Below the pieces are notes generated by a model. It did no database searches and was not told where the DNA came from. It saw only the letters and a program-made list of their open reading frames with translations. DNA of 31,200 nt. It comes from Methanosphaera sp. rholeuAM130 (GTDB lineage: Archaea > Methanobacteriota > Methanobacteria > Methanobacteriales > Methanobacteriaceae). Position numbers and translations under genes: made by a program. The stretch is taken from assembly GCA_003266065.1 (NCBI GenBank), contig MUZY01000199.1, forward strand, positions 1-31,200, given 5' to 3'. Of this stretch, positions 16,008 through 24,476 are shown piece after piece; the stretch's first letter is position 1; each line of letters opens with the position of its first letter.

Positions 16008-17108
16008 CTATTCCACAATACTTTTCAGGATTTCTATGAACTTCTCGTTTTTCGGATGGGTTTCAACGCTGATTCGGATATAATACTCATCCAATTCCTG
16101 GAAACTGGTACAATCCCTTACGATAACACCTTTTTTCATAAGTTCCGTCGATAATTCTGCTGCGGTAAAGCCTGTTTTGCGTATGTCCATTAACAGATAA
16201 TTGGATTTGGATTTATAGATGTGTATGTTGTCAATTTCACTTACGCTGTCATAGAGGTATTCCCGTTCTGCAATTGATTTTCTGGTTGATTCCTCAATAT
16301 ATTCCGTATCGCTTAATGTGGCAAGTACGGCCTTTTGTGAAGTGACAGTTAGACTGAACACTGGCTTTATTCTGGACATCTTTTCAAGCAGTTCCGGATT
16401 GGATAATCCATAACCGATTCTTAAACCGGCAAGCCCCATAACCTTTGAAAAGGTTCTTATGATAAATACATTGTCGTACTTCTCCAATAGATCAATGTTA
16501 TTGACCTCGGCGAACTCCCAATATGCCTCGTCAATTACCACCAATGCGTCGGTAGCTTCTATAACACGCAGTATGTCTTCTCTTGATATGAGTCCACCCG
16601 TAGGGTTGTTGGGGGTACATAGGAATATCGCCTTGGTTTTGTCAGTTATGTTGTCAAGAACGCTGTCCACATCCAGCCTGTTTTCGCTGACATTCCATTT
16701 GGCGTAAACCGCCTTTGCGTTATGCTGCTTGAATACGTATTCATAGTATGTGTAGGTAGGAGGGTGTACTATAAATTCATCTCCCGGATCAATCAATGCC
16801 TTGGCAAGAACATCAAATATCTCGTCGGCTCCATCCCCTCCGAGAATTACCTGATTCTGATTAACGCCCGCATATTCCGCAATTTTTTCCTTCAAATATT
16901 CGTGATTGCTTTCTGGGTATCTGTTGATTTCGTCAATGGCATCTATGATGGCTTGTTTTGCCTTGGGGGATGCTCCCCATGGATTTTCATTGGATCCTAA
17001 TTTAATGATGTCTTCCTCTTTAACGCCATATGCATCCATAATCTCCTTCTTGGATCTGCCCGGTACGTAAGTGTTATACTCGTTTAAAATCTCTCTAGTT
17101 TTTACCAT
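16008..17108 (-). CDS. hisC: Histidinol-phosphate aminotransferase
   Basis: This is a fold-type I PLP aminotransferase that converts imidazole acetol phosphate to histidinol phosphate with glutamate. Seen in order are KLGSNENPWGASPKA (substrate loop), a GGDGADEIFDVLAKA helix, HPPTYTYY, the CTPNNPTGG motif, VIDEAYWEF, the PLP Lys in RTFSKVMGLAGLRIGYG (about residue 220) and the carboxylate-binding Arg in YIRISVETHPKNEKF. An upstream in-frame TTG at 17120 lacks a ribosome site. ATG 17108 has GAGTGA four bases before it (366 aa). No other his gene is nearby, so the gene is scattered, as is usual in methanogens. Confidence 0.93.
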   Translation of the reverse strand: MVKTREILNEYNTYVPGRSKKEIMDAYGVKEEDIIKLGSNENPWGASPKAKQAIIDAIDEINRYPESNHEYLKEKIAEYAGVNQNQVILGGDGADEIFDVLAKALIDPGDEFIVHPPTYTYYEYVFKQHNAKAVYAKWNVSENRLDVDSVLDNITDKTKAIFLCTPNNPTGGLISREDILRVIEATDALVVIDEAYWEFAEVNNIDLLEKYDNVFIIRTFSKVMGLAGLRIGYGLSNPELLEKMSRIKPVFSLTVTSQKAVLATLSDTEYIEESTRKSIAEREYLYDSVSEIDNIHIYKSKSNYLLMDIRKTGFTAAELSTELMKKGVIVRDCTSFQELDEYYIRISVETHPKNEKFIEILKSIVE

Positions 17109-17158
17109 ATTTTCACTCAAATTAGTTGTTTAGTTACTGGTATAATATATGTTCGTAC

Positions 17159-17623
17159 TTATTCATTAAATGCTAGGTTAACATATTCGTCAGCATTTTC
17201 CTGTATGCCTTTAATCTGTTCTTCTGATAATTGACGTACCGCTTTTGCAGGACTTCCAATAATCAGCGATCCTTCAGGGAATTCCTTGTTCTCCGTTACA
17301 AGGGCTCCCGCTCCGACAAGACAGTTTTTGGATATTTTGGCACCATTCAATATGATTGCGCCCATGCCTATCAGTACGTTGTCTGCTATGGTACATCCAT
17401 GTATTATTGCACCATGGCCTATCGACACGTTTTTACCAATTTTAACGGGATAATTTTTGCTTACGTGGACTACGCAGTTGTCCTGAATGTTCGAGTTTTC
17501 GTCAACGCTTATGGGTGCCTGATCGCCCCTGACTACCGCATTGTACCATACTGAAACGTTGTCATTCAATTTTACATCTCCCACTACTTTTGCTCCATCG
17601 TAAATTTTAGCTTTATTTTTCAT
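17159..17623 (-). CDS. Gamma-carbonic-anhydrase-like hexapeptide-repeat protein
   Basis: This 154-residue left-handed beta-helix protein trimerises. Three His residues in the positions of the zinc ligands of gamma carbonic anhydrases are present: His53 (DNCVVH), His70 and His75 (SIGHGAIIHG). Arg and Asp in YNAVVRGDQ are also conserved. It is the short form without the acidic loop carrying the proton-shuttle Glu of Methanosarcina Cam, so true CO2 hydration activity is uncertain, and many such proteins are annotated only as YrdA/PaaY-like. GGTGAT lies before ATG 17623. It precedes hisC by about 50 bases in the same direction. Confidence 0.88.
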   Translation of the reverse strand: MKNKAKIYDGAKVVGDVKLNDNVSVWYNAVVRGDQAPISVDENSNIQDNCVVHVSKNYPVKIGKNVSIGHGAIIHGCTIADNVLIGMGAIILNGAKISKNCLVGAGALVTENKEFPEGSLIIGSPAKAVRQLSEEQIKGIQENADEYVNLAFNE

Positions 17624-17938
17624 AATATCACCGCTTTTATTTTTTTAGGATAGTTTTTAGAGTATTATATTATAATCTTATTTATTTTCTTGTTTTGATT
17701 ATTTGCTCCATTTTTTCTGTTTTGTTTATTTTTTCATCATGATTTATCTTATCCATATCTTTTGATATTGGAATATATATCTATTATCATTGTTACTATT
17801 AATACTTTGCATCTTGTTGTTTGTAACTTCAACAGGACTCTTTAATTCACACATCATTATTCATCTCAAAAAAATACTTTTATTAATATTTTTTTACATA
17901 TATTATTTCATTAGTCAAGTAAATTTTTCCGTGATATA
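17624..17938. promoter_or_regulatory. Divergent promoter region, gamma-CA-like gene and nrdG
   Basis: This is a very AT-rich 315-base spacer without a gene. A minus-strand TATA-like stretch lies at about 17660-17680 for the carbonic-anhydrase-like gene, and ACATATATTATT at about 17895-17906 lies 30-40 bases before the nrdG-like start on the plus strand. Nothing else is seen. Confidence 0.4.
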
Positions 17939-18658
17939 ATGAACATTCAACCAACATACTCTTCACTGGATTATCCGGGTAAAATGGCGTTAGTCCTTTT
18001 TATACCGGGTTGTGATCTTAGATGCAGATACTGTCACAATCCTCAGCTTTTAAAAAATGAAAAATTTACGCCGTGGGAATTGGAAGAGGTTTTGGACGCG
18101 ATTGATGAAAACGTTGATTTTATCGATGCAATAGTTATAAGTGGCGGAGAACCATTACTGCATGTGGATGTCGTTAAGAAATTCATTAAAAAAGCGAAAA
18201 AGGAGAATTTGCTTGTAAAATTGGATACCAATGGGTTGCATCCCGACGGCGTCAAAAAAGTTATAAAATCATTGGATTATGTTGCCATGGACGTTAAGGC
18301 ACCTCTCGATGAATACTATAAGATAAGTGACGTCTATCCCAAGAATGCAAAAGAATTGATAAAAGAGTCTATCAATGTAATAAGACAGAATAACGTGTTT
18401 TTAGAATGTCGTACAACATTTGTACCTACATTATTAACAAAAAACGATATAATTAATTTAGTTTCGGATATTGATTGTGACATGTATACATTGCAACAGT
18501 TCAGGAATAGGTTGACATTCGATTCCAGTTTGTCAACTGTAACGGAGCCTAATCCTGAAGACTTGCTGGATATTCTCCGGTCATTGGACACAGAGATTCC
18601 TGAAATTCATCTTAAATCAAACCAATTCGGAAATCAAACAATTAAAAAATTAGAATAA
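17939..18658 (+). CDS. nrdG: Radical SAM protein, anaerobic ribonucleotide reductase activase type (NrdG2-like)
   Basis: This 239-residue radical SAM enzyme has the cluster motif CDLRCRYC (Cys25, Cys29, Cys32) and the SAM-binding SGGEPLL. The opening IQPTYSSLDYPGKMALVLFIPG is typical of the NrdG2 subfamily, annotated as activators that install the glycyl radical on class III ribonucleotide reductase. No nrdD lies in the window, so the partner is unproven, and another glycyl-radical enzyme or an unrelated substrate is possible. GTGAT sits just before ATG 17939. The ASCH-TPR gene starts ten bases after the stop, so the two are co-transcribed. Confidence 0.82.
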   Translation: MNIQPTYSSLDYPGKMALVLFIPGCDLRCRYCHNPQLLKNEKFTPWELEEVLDAIDENVDFIDAIVISGGEPLLHVDVVKKFIKKAKKENLLVKLDTNGLHPDGVKKVIKSLDYVAMDVKAPLDEYYKISDVYPKNAKELIKESINVIRQNNVFLECRTTFVPTLLTKNDIINLVSDIDCDMYTLQQFRNRLTFDSSLSTVTEPNPEDLLDILRSLDTEIPEIHLKSNQFGNQTIKKLE

Positions 18659-18668
18659 GTGTGTCAAC

Positions 18669-19805
18669 ATGCCAATATTATTATTTAAAAACAGGGATAT
18701 TGATTTAATAACAGGTAAACGCAATACGACCATAAGGCGTTTATGGAAAACCCCGTTATATCGTGGGGATCGGTTGTACTGTTATTGGAACATTCTTTCA
18801 AAGGAACGTGAAAAGTTGTTTGAAGCGGAAGTAACCCGGGTCAATATCCTAACATACAATCAGATAATTCACGATTCTAAATTAGCATCGGATTTGGGAT
18901 ATCAGAATATCAGGGAATTGGAGGATGACTTGAAAAAGACATATCCCAACAATCACCATGATGATGATGAGTTTCAGGTATTTTCATTTAAGAAACTTCC
19001 GACGGATCAATGGGAAGGACCGGTCATCAATCAAAAAACGATGATAGTTAAAAAGGCTGACGTACTCTTTGAATTGGGTAAATATGAACAATCGTCAATC
19101 TGTTATAAGGCGGCACTGGAATATGATAAGGAAGATACATATCTGTTAAACCGTATAGGCGATAATTTAACGCGTTTGGGTCAATTTGGGGATGCAGTAA
19201 AGCATTATAAGAAAGCCATCAAATTGGAACCTGACAATGAGTACCTATACAATAATATTGCAATTGCCTATCTCAACAGGGGAGACTTCAACAAGGCACT
19301 GGATGCAAATACCGAGGCACTTAAAATCAACTCACAAAATACCACGGTACTCTACTGGAGAGGACTTATCTATGAAATGTTGAATGACTTTGAAAGGGCA
19401 CTTAAATTTTTCGATTATGTTCTGCGTATAGATGATACGAATCCTGAAGTATGGAATGAAAAGGCAACAATCCTCAATATGATGGGTAAAAGTGAAGAGG
19501 CGCTGCTTGCCTATGACAAGTCGATAGAGCTATGCCTTGACAATCGCGTGGACGATGCAAACATGTGGGCAAGCAAGGGAAATACCCTTTTGGGTCTTCA
19601 AAGATATGCCGAGGCAATAGTCTGCTATGACAATGCATTAAAAACGGACAAATACAATCCGATAATATTGAATAACAAGGGCGTAGCACACATGGAGTTG
19701 GACAACTTTCAGGATGCTATCGAATGTTTTACAAAAGTTCTTGTAATGTATCCGGATAATCCGGATGCTCAGGTATTGAAAGAGGTATGTCTTGATAATT
19801 TGTGA
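18669..19805 (+). CDS. ASCH domain fused to seven TPR repeats
   Basis: Residues 1 to about 115 look like an ASCH (PUA-like) domain: an opening strand, TGKRNTTIRRLW, YRGDRLYCYW, LFEAEVTRV, a LASDLGYQNIRELEDDL helix and a closing FQVFSFKKLP strand. ASCH domains are predicted RNA- or nucleotide-binding folds. From about 128 to the end there are roughly seven tetratricopeptide repeats (for example AVKHYKKAIKLEPDN, ALDANTEALKINSQN, AIECFTKVLVMYPDN), which form a protein-binding superhelix. There is no signal peptide or membrane segment, so it is cytosolic. It is coupled to the NrdG-like gene upstream. The function is unknown; a scaffold that brings proteins to an RNA or nucleotide ligand is an inference. 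A T run follows the stop (about 19808-19814). Confidence 0.8.
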   Translation: MPILLFKNRDIDLITGKRNTTIRRLWKTPLYRGDRLYCYWNILSKEREKLFEAEVTRVNILTYNQIIHDSKLASDLGYQNIRELEDDLKKTYPNNHHDDDEFQVFSFKKLPTDQWEGPVINQKTMIVKKADVLFELGKYEQSSICYKAALEYDKEDTYLLNRIGDNLTRLGQFGDAVKHYKKAIKLEPDNEYLYNNIAIAYLNRGDFNKALDANTEALKINSQNTTVLYWRGLIYEMLNDFERALKFFDYVLRIDDTNPEVWNEKATILNMMGKSEEALLAYDKSIELCLDNRVDDANMWASKGNTLLGLQRYAEAIVCYDNALKTDKYNPIILNNKGVAHMELDNFQDAIECFTKVLVMYPDNPDAQVLKEVCLDNL

Positions 19806-19864
19806 CGGTTTTTTTAGTGTAAGACATCCTCTAAATTTTTATCGGATACGGTTACTGCATATTC

Positions 19865-21313
19865 TTAATTATAATTTACCACGCCGCGTTTATTGTTGCT
19901 TTCAGCCATTGGCTGGTTGGAGTTATAGATGTTCTTGTCCTTATCCAAATCTTCTATAACGGTTCCGGTTATCTTTGAATCAAATACGTTGCCCTCGGCA
20001 TTGATAACTCCCGCAACATCGGTGTATGCTGCCACACCCTGAATGTTGTTTCCTTCAACAACATTTTCAAAGCTGTTATTTTCCAGAGTAACGTTTGCCA
20101 TATTGTTGTACAATACTCCTCCTCTGCTTAAATTTCCGATCATCTTATTATTGAATTTATTGTTTGAAATAACGGCCGTCGAATTTCTGTTAAATATGAC
20201 ACCACCTTTACTGCAATAGGCAGTACTTGTTACCTTTTCCTGTATGTGCGTATCGGTTACTGTATTGTTGATAAATTCCAAATATCCTATTTCATGATAC
20301 AGTACTCCACCGCGTAATTCACCATTGGTACTGTCATCGTCAAAGATATTGTTCTTGATTGTTATGTTGGATTCATAGTTGTCGATGATTCCTCCCCTTA
20401 TGACTTCAACATCCTTAAGGTTATTCTTATGGAATTCATTGTTTGTTATGTTGGCGTTTGTATTGTTATAGCAGTGGATGCATCTGCCGGTATTATTTAT
20501 GAAAGCGTTCCCGTCTATAACGTTCAATCCACCGGATACACAATATACTATTGCCGTTCTTTCATTATTGTCATCCTTATTGGCGGTGTTTTTTTCAAAG
20601 GTATTGTTTGTAAGATTTAACAAACCTCCATATTCTCCGGTACTCCAGATTGCACCGCCCACGTGATTGGCAGTATTGTTGATGAATGTCGAATCGGTGA
20701 TTGTGGCATTTCCCCTGTTTGTCAGGACGCTTCCCTTTTTATCCCCCACGTTGTTCATAAAGGTGCAGTTGATGACGTTTAAGTTTGATGGACTAAGCAT
20801 TTCAAATACGCCCGCATGATCATTGTCATCGTGAACGGTATTTTGGATTATCAAATTTTTCAAGGTAATATTGCAGTTGTCAAAGTGCATAAACCTATGT
20901 TTTTTCTGTCCATCGATTGTGTGTCCCTGTCCGTCAATCGTTAACCTTTGCTTTTTGTTGTCTTTGGTTCTGTATAGGATGGGCTCCGTAATGTTGTAGT
21001 CACCATCCTCCAGCAGTATGAGGTAGGATTCGTTTTTATTGTTGTTGTCGTATTCTTCAATGATGTTCTTCAATTCATCATAACCGTGAACTTTAACCTC
21101 TTTAGCATCTGAAGGATTATTGTCAAGGACACTGTCCTTTATCGAATCAATTCCATCAATTATCTGTTTTGTAATGTCCTCGTCTGAATTATTGTCCAAT
21201 GCACTTATGGCGGTTATCTGTGAAACAAGAATCATCAGTACCGCTATTGGAATTAAATATTTATGTCTCATATCATTCAACTCATCTATTTCTTTTATCG
21301 TCTGTTTTTTCAT
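19865..21313 (-). CDS. Secreted right-handed beta-helix (adhesin-like) protein
   Basis: A hydrophobic signal segment (YLIPIAVLMILVSQITAISA) is followed by about 400 residues of parallel beta-helix repeats with the NxTFxNNTA / VISNNKFNN / VTLENNSFENV pattern, rich in Asn and Asp. Such adhesin-like proteins are numerous on the surface of gut Methanobacteriaceae. This one is short (482 aa) and ends in a polar tail (SNQPMAESNNKRGVVNYN) without a visible membrane anchor, Ig-like repeat or pseudomurein-binding repeat, so it may be released. The ATG at 21313 overlaps the UPF0280 stop in an ATGA. An internal ATG at 21271 would place the signal peptide right at the N-terminus and may be the true start. 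Confidence 0.82.
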   Translation of the reverse strand: MKKQTIKEIDELNDMRHKYLIPIAVLMILVSQITAISALDNNSDEDITKQIIDGIDSIKDSVLDNNPSDAKEVKVHGYDELKNIIEEYDNNNKNESYLILLEDGDYNITEPILYRTKDNKKQRLTIDGQGHTIDGQKKHRFMHFDNCNITLKNLIIQNTVHDDNDHAGVFEMLSPSNLNVINCTFMNNVGDKKGSVLTNRGNATITDSTFINNTANHVGGAIWSTGEYGGLLNLTNNTFEKNTANKDDNNERTAIVYCVSGGLNVIDGNAFINNTGRCIHCYNNTNANITNNEFHKNNLKDVEVIRGGIIDNYESNITIKNNIFDDDSTNGELRGGVLYHEIGYLEFINNTVTDTHIQEKVTSTAYCSKGGVIFNRNSTAVISNNKFNNKMIGNLSRGGVLYNNMANVTLENNSFENVVEGNNIQGVAAYTDVAGVINAEGNVFDSKITGTVIEDLDKDKNIYNSNQPMAESNNKRGVVNYN

Positions 21314-22056
21314 TCCATGTCATATTCGTCTTCAGAATTATTGTTTATACTTATCAATTCGGGTATACGACCATTTTTTGCAATCAGATTATCTTTTATA
21401 ACTATCATTGCATCGTAATATTCCCTGTAATTATCAGATATTTCAAGAACGTTATTCACTGTTTCTTCATTATCTTTTCCATTGGCCATATTTGCAAATC
21501 TCGTTGCAAGGCCATCCGCGATGCTTGCCTCTTCGGCAAATACGATTGTAGCATCACTGACGCCAAAGCTTTTGGAATGACCGAAGGTTCCACTGGATGT
21601 ACAGATTCCATATCCCTTTCTTTTTTTATTGATTTTAAATGCCAGGCTGTTGTAATAATTATTATCTCCGGCATATACGCTGATTATACTTTCCTTGTTT
21701 GTCTTTAATGAAATATCTCCTCCATTTTCAATAATGGAGTATTTCGTATTTTGTCTGCACAGATATTCTAAACATACCTGGCTCATGCTGCCGGCAACGG
21801 ATGCCATTGGTCCGGTATCTGATATCACGCTGGAGGTTGTCATAAGTTTTATTATCCTTTCGTTGTTGGAGATGTCGTCTTCATTTAATTCGAACTTGTC
21901 GTATCCATTGAATTGGGGGTATTTGTCCATTGTCCTTAGAATTATCAGTCTTTGTTCGCCTATAAGATTTTCAAGATTGTCGTTTAGTATATCTGTTTTT
22001 AAATGGATATGGGTGGATTCTATATCAATATCCTTAATGTTATATTTATCGGGCAT
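21310..22056 (-). CDS. UPF0280 family protein (ApbE-like fold)
   Basis: This 248-residue protein belongs to an archaeal and bacterial family annotated only as UPF0280 and thought to share the fold of the FMN transferase ApbE. Conserved stretches are TGPMASVAGSMSQVCLEY, IENGGDISLKT, GYGICTSSGTFGHSKSFG and DATIVFAEEASIADGLATRFAN. The SDTGPMA, ENGGDI and ADGLAT motifs correspond to the ligand-binding blocks of ApbE-like proteins. The substrate is unknown. There is no ribosome site before ATG 22056, so it may be leaderless. Its stop overlaps the start of the secreted beta-helix gene, an unexpected pairing. Confidence 0.85.
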   Translation of the reverse strand: MPDKYNIKDIDIESTHIHLKTDILNDNLENLIGEQRLIILRTMDKYPQFNGYDKFELNEDDISNNERIIKLMTTSSVISDTGPMASVAGSMSQVCLEYLCRQNTKYSIIENGGDISLKTNKESIISVYAGDNNYYNSLAFKINKKRKGYGICTSSGTFGHSKSFGVSDATIVFAEEASIADGLATRFANMANGKDNEETVNNVLEISDNYREYYDAMIVIKDNLIAKNGRIPELISINNNSEDEYDME

Positions 22057-22201
22057 AACATTATATTTATCAATGGAATAATTTCTTTTTTATCATCCTA
22101 TTTTTTATTTCAAAATTATTTGTTTCCAAGTGGGGTGCATTGACATTTTTCTTCAATATCCAATTACTTTCGGATAAAATGGATATCTATATTATTCTTG
22201 T

Positions 22202-22243
22202 TTTACATATATACTTAACATATTTAGAAAAAATATTGGAGCC
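22202..22243 (+). promoter_or_regulatory. Promoter and ribosome site of the PH-domain gene
   Basis: TTTACATATATACTTA (about 22202-22217) is a TATA-like element, and GGAG (about 22239-22242) lies 11 bases before ATG 22253. The rest of the 22057-22252 spacer is AT-rich and shows nothing else. Confidence 0.45.
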
Positions 22244-22252
22244 TGTTAATCC

Positions 22253-23269
22253 ATGATGCCGAAACCTAAACAATCCAAAAGTAATAATAACTTCAAAAAA
22301 GAAGTAGATAAACATTCATCCGAACGTATATTATATGAATCCCAACCGAATATGCTTTTATATTCGGATAATTTTATATTTAAGATTATCCTATTATTTG
22401 TTTTGGTTTTCATGTTCAGTCCTATCTTAACTTTGGTTTATAGAATTCAAGGATCACTGCAATCCAATTATCAATTGCAATTTGTTAACATGACCTATAT
22501 TGCAGAACTGATGTTGTTCCTATGCATTATAATAATCGTTGTAAAACTGATACTTGACTACTTGGACTGGAAGAATACCATCTACACATTAACCGATAAG
22601 CGTATTATAATTAAGAGAGGTCTTTTCAACAAAGAAAAAATCAGTATGCCTTACATTAAGGTACAGGACATTGACGTTTCACAGTCCGTTCTTGAAAGAA
22701 TGATGGGTACCGGAGATATTGTGATTTATGGCGGTCACGATAATGTCGAGACAATACTTGATGAGGTTCCTAATCCAAGGGAAGTTGAAGAGATAATTCT
22801 AAATCAAGTAAATAAGCTGAATTATTCATATAATCAGGGTCAAGCTCCTCATGCATATAACGGCTTTGAAAATTACAATGACAATCAGGGCAATATGCAA
22901 AACAATTATGATAACTCAATGAACACTCCCGGTTATAACCGTGGTTATAACCCAAGCAATAACCATAATAACACAGGACATAACTCTAGAAATAATGAGT
23001 ATGTCAAAGCCAACAATTATAATCGGGCAGGTAATGAAGGTTATAATCAGGCAGATGATGGATACTTTGAGGAATATGAAAGTGATTTACGAAGCAACAA
23101 TCACGCTTCCGGCAATAATTCAAACACACATTACTTCAATACGGAGGATACTCCGAAGTATTCGGGCATTAAACAGGTCAATAATGATAAAAAAACAGAT
23201 AAATCAACCAGCAAATTAAATAAGGATGAGCTGTTGTCATTAAACAAAAGAAAATTTAAAAAATCATGA
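22253..23269 (+). CDS. Bacterial-type PH (bPH2) domain membrane protein with Asn/Tyr-rich tail
   Basis: A polar, Lys/Asn-rich N-terminus (about 1-40) is followed by two membrane segments (about 44-66 and 84-106). A bPH2/YdbS-like domain comes next, with TIYTLTDKRIIIKRGLFNKEKISMPY, VQDIDVSQSVLERMMGTGDIVIYG and ETILDEVPNPREVEEII (about 111-185, in three blocks). The last 150 or so residues are low-complexity, very rich in Asn, Tyr, Gly and Gln (repeated YNxG/YN-like units), then a Lys-rich end. The topology suggests a membrane-bound protein with the PH domain and disordered tail on one side, probably cytoplasmic. The function is unknown. It stands before a metabolic operon but is separated from it by about 46 bases. 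Confidence 0.8.
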   Translation: MMPKPKQSKSNNNFKKEVDKHSSERILYESQPNMLLYSDNFIFKIILLFVLVFMFSPILTLVYRIQGSLQSNYQLQFVNMTYIAELMLFLCIIIIVVKLILDYLDWKNTIYTLTDKRIIIKRGLFNKEKISMPYIKVQDIDVSQSVLERMMGTGDIVIYGGHDNVETILDEVPNPREVEEIILNQVNKLNYSYNQGQAPHAYNGFENYNDNQGNMQNNYDNSMNTPGYNRGYNPSNNHNNTGHNSRNNEYVKANNYNRAGNEGYNQADDGYFEEYESDLRSNNHASGNNSNTHYFNTEDTPKYSGIKQVNNDKKTDKSTSKLNKDELLSLNKRKFKKS

Positions 23270-23315
23270 GTATTTCATTATCTAAATAATTTCTATAAAT
23301 AATAAGGTGTATCAA

Positions 23316-24476
23316 ATGACGGATTATGATGTAATAGTGGTGGGTGCTGGTCCGGTAGGTTCTACTTACGCATATCACATGGCAAATAAGGGATATGATG
23401 TTGCAATATTTGACATGAAAAACAGGATAGGTGAACCATTGCAATGTGCAGGTATTGTTTCAACGAATATCAATCTTACCGAACAGGTACCTGAAGAAAT
23501 AATCTACAACAAAGTCAAGGGTGCAAAGATATACTCACCAAATAAGACACTATTGCATGTAAAAAAGGATGAAACGGTAGCATATGTCCTGGATAGGGTT
23601 TATTATGATAAACATCTGTTCCAAAGGGCATTGGATGCGGGAGTAACCCCATATTTATCTTCAAGGGTATTGGATGTTGATCTTGAAAACACGAAAATAA
23701 AAACGGTGGACAATACATATACTTCCAGAATCATAGCCGTAGCATCCGGACCGGTATCTTCAACGTCAAAGAAGATGAACCCCGAATTAAAGGACGAAAC
23801 GTTCACGGCAATACAATACACTGTCAGTACGAAAAAACAGGATATGGAAAACGTTATTTTGGAGGTTCATAATGAATTGCTTCCAGGATTTTTATGGAAA
23901 ATACCATTAACTGACACGAAGCAACGTTTGGGATTGTTTACGGATGGTGCATATAAGGATGCGGATAATATACTGCTTGATGCGATGAATGATGATGATG
24001 AAATTATAGAAAAACACACGGGATTAATACCAAAATATAACAAGGATAAAAGAATAGTCTATAATAATACGATACTAATCGGCGATTCGGCCAGTCAGAT
24101 AAAGCCAACGACCGGTGGCGGATTGATAGTGGGATCAAATATGGCACGTCTGGCATCGGAAAAATCTGATTTGATGCTGAAGGAAAATGACAACAAATAC
24201 CTATTGGACTATGAAAACGAGTATCATAAACGTTATGACCATGAATTCAAGGCTCAGCAGAATGTTCAAGGCATTATCCGTGAATTATCAGATGACGATT
24301 TCAATTACATGTTCGAACAATTGCAGGAACATAACGTCGATAGGATAATCTCGGAATATGGGGACATGGATACACAGACGCCACTGTTAAAGCAATTGCT
24401 TAAAAGGGGAATAATGTTTAAACTATTGCCAAAGATAGGAGTAAGGAGGTTGAAGAACATATGGAAATCACTGTAA
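23316..24476 (+). CDS. Geranylgeranyl reductase family FAD-dependent oxidoreductase
   Basis: An FAD-binding Rossmann motif opens the protein (DYDVIVVGAGPVGSTYAYHM), with CAGIV near residue 50, LDRVYYDKHLFQRAL, a GFLWKIPL segment in the place of the family's Y/F-x-W-x-F-P motif, and the second FAD motif IGDSASQIKPTTGGGLIVGS near 250-270. GGR-family enzymes saturate the isoprenoid chains of archaeal lipids or of polyprenols. At 386 residues the length fits, but the sequence is divergent and the exact substrate is open. GTG at 23307 is in frame, but GGTGT is the ribosome site of ATG 23316. The 3' end overlaps the tRNA methyltransferase gene by 16 bases. Confidence 0.85.
   Translation: MTDYDVIVVGAGPVGSTYAYHMANKGYDVAIFDMKNRIGEPLQCAGIVSTNINLTEQVPEEIIYNKVKGAKIYSPNKTLLHVKKDETVAYVLDRVYYDKHLFQRALDAGVTPYLSSRVLDVDLENTKIKTVDNTYTSRIIAVASGPVSSTSKKMNPELKDETFTAIQYTVSTKKQDMENVILEVHNELLPGFLWKIPLTDTKQRLGLFTDGAYKDADNILLDAMNDDDEIIEKHTGLIPKYNKDKRIVYNNTILIGDSASQIKPTTGGGLIVGSNMARLASEKSDLMLKENDNKYLLDYENEYHKRYDHEFKAQQNVQGIIRELSDDDFNYMFEQLQEHNVDRIISEYGDMDTQTPLLKQLLKRGIMFKLLPKIGVRRLKNIWKSL

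Noticed and set aside
21199..21708. 169-codon plus-strand frame
   Set aside because: It crosses the UPF0280/beta-helix junction antisense and shows no family motif or ribosome site.
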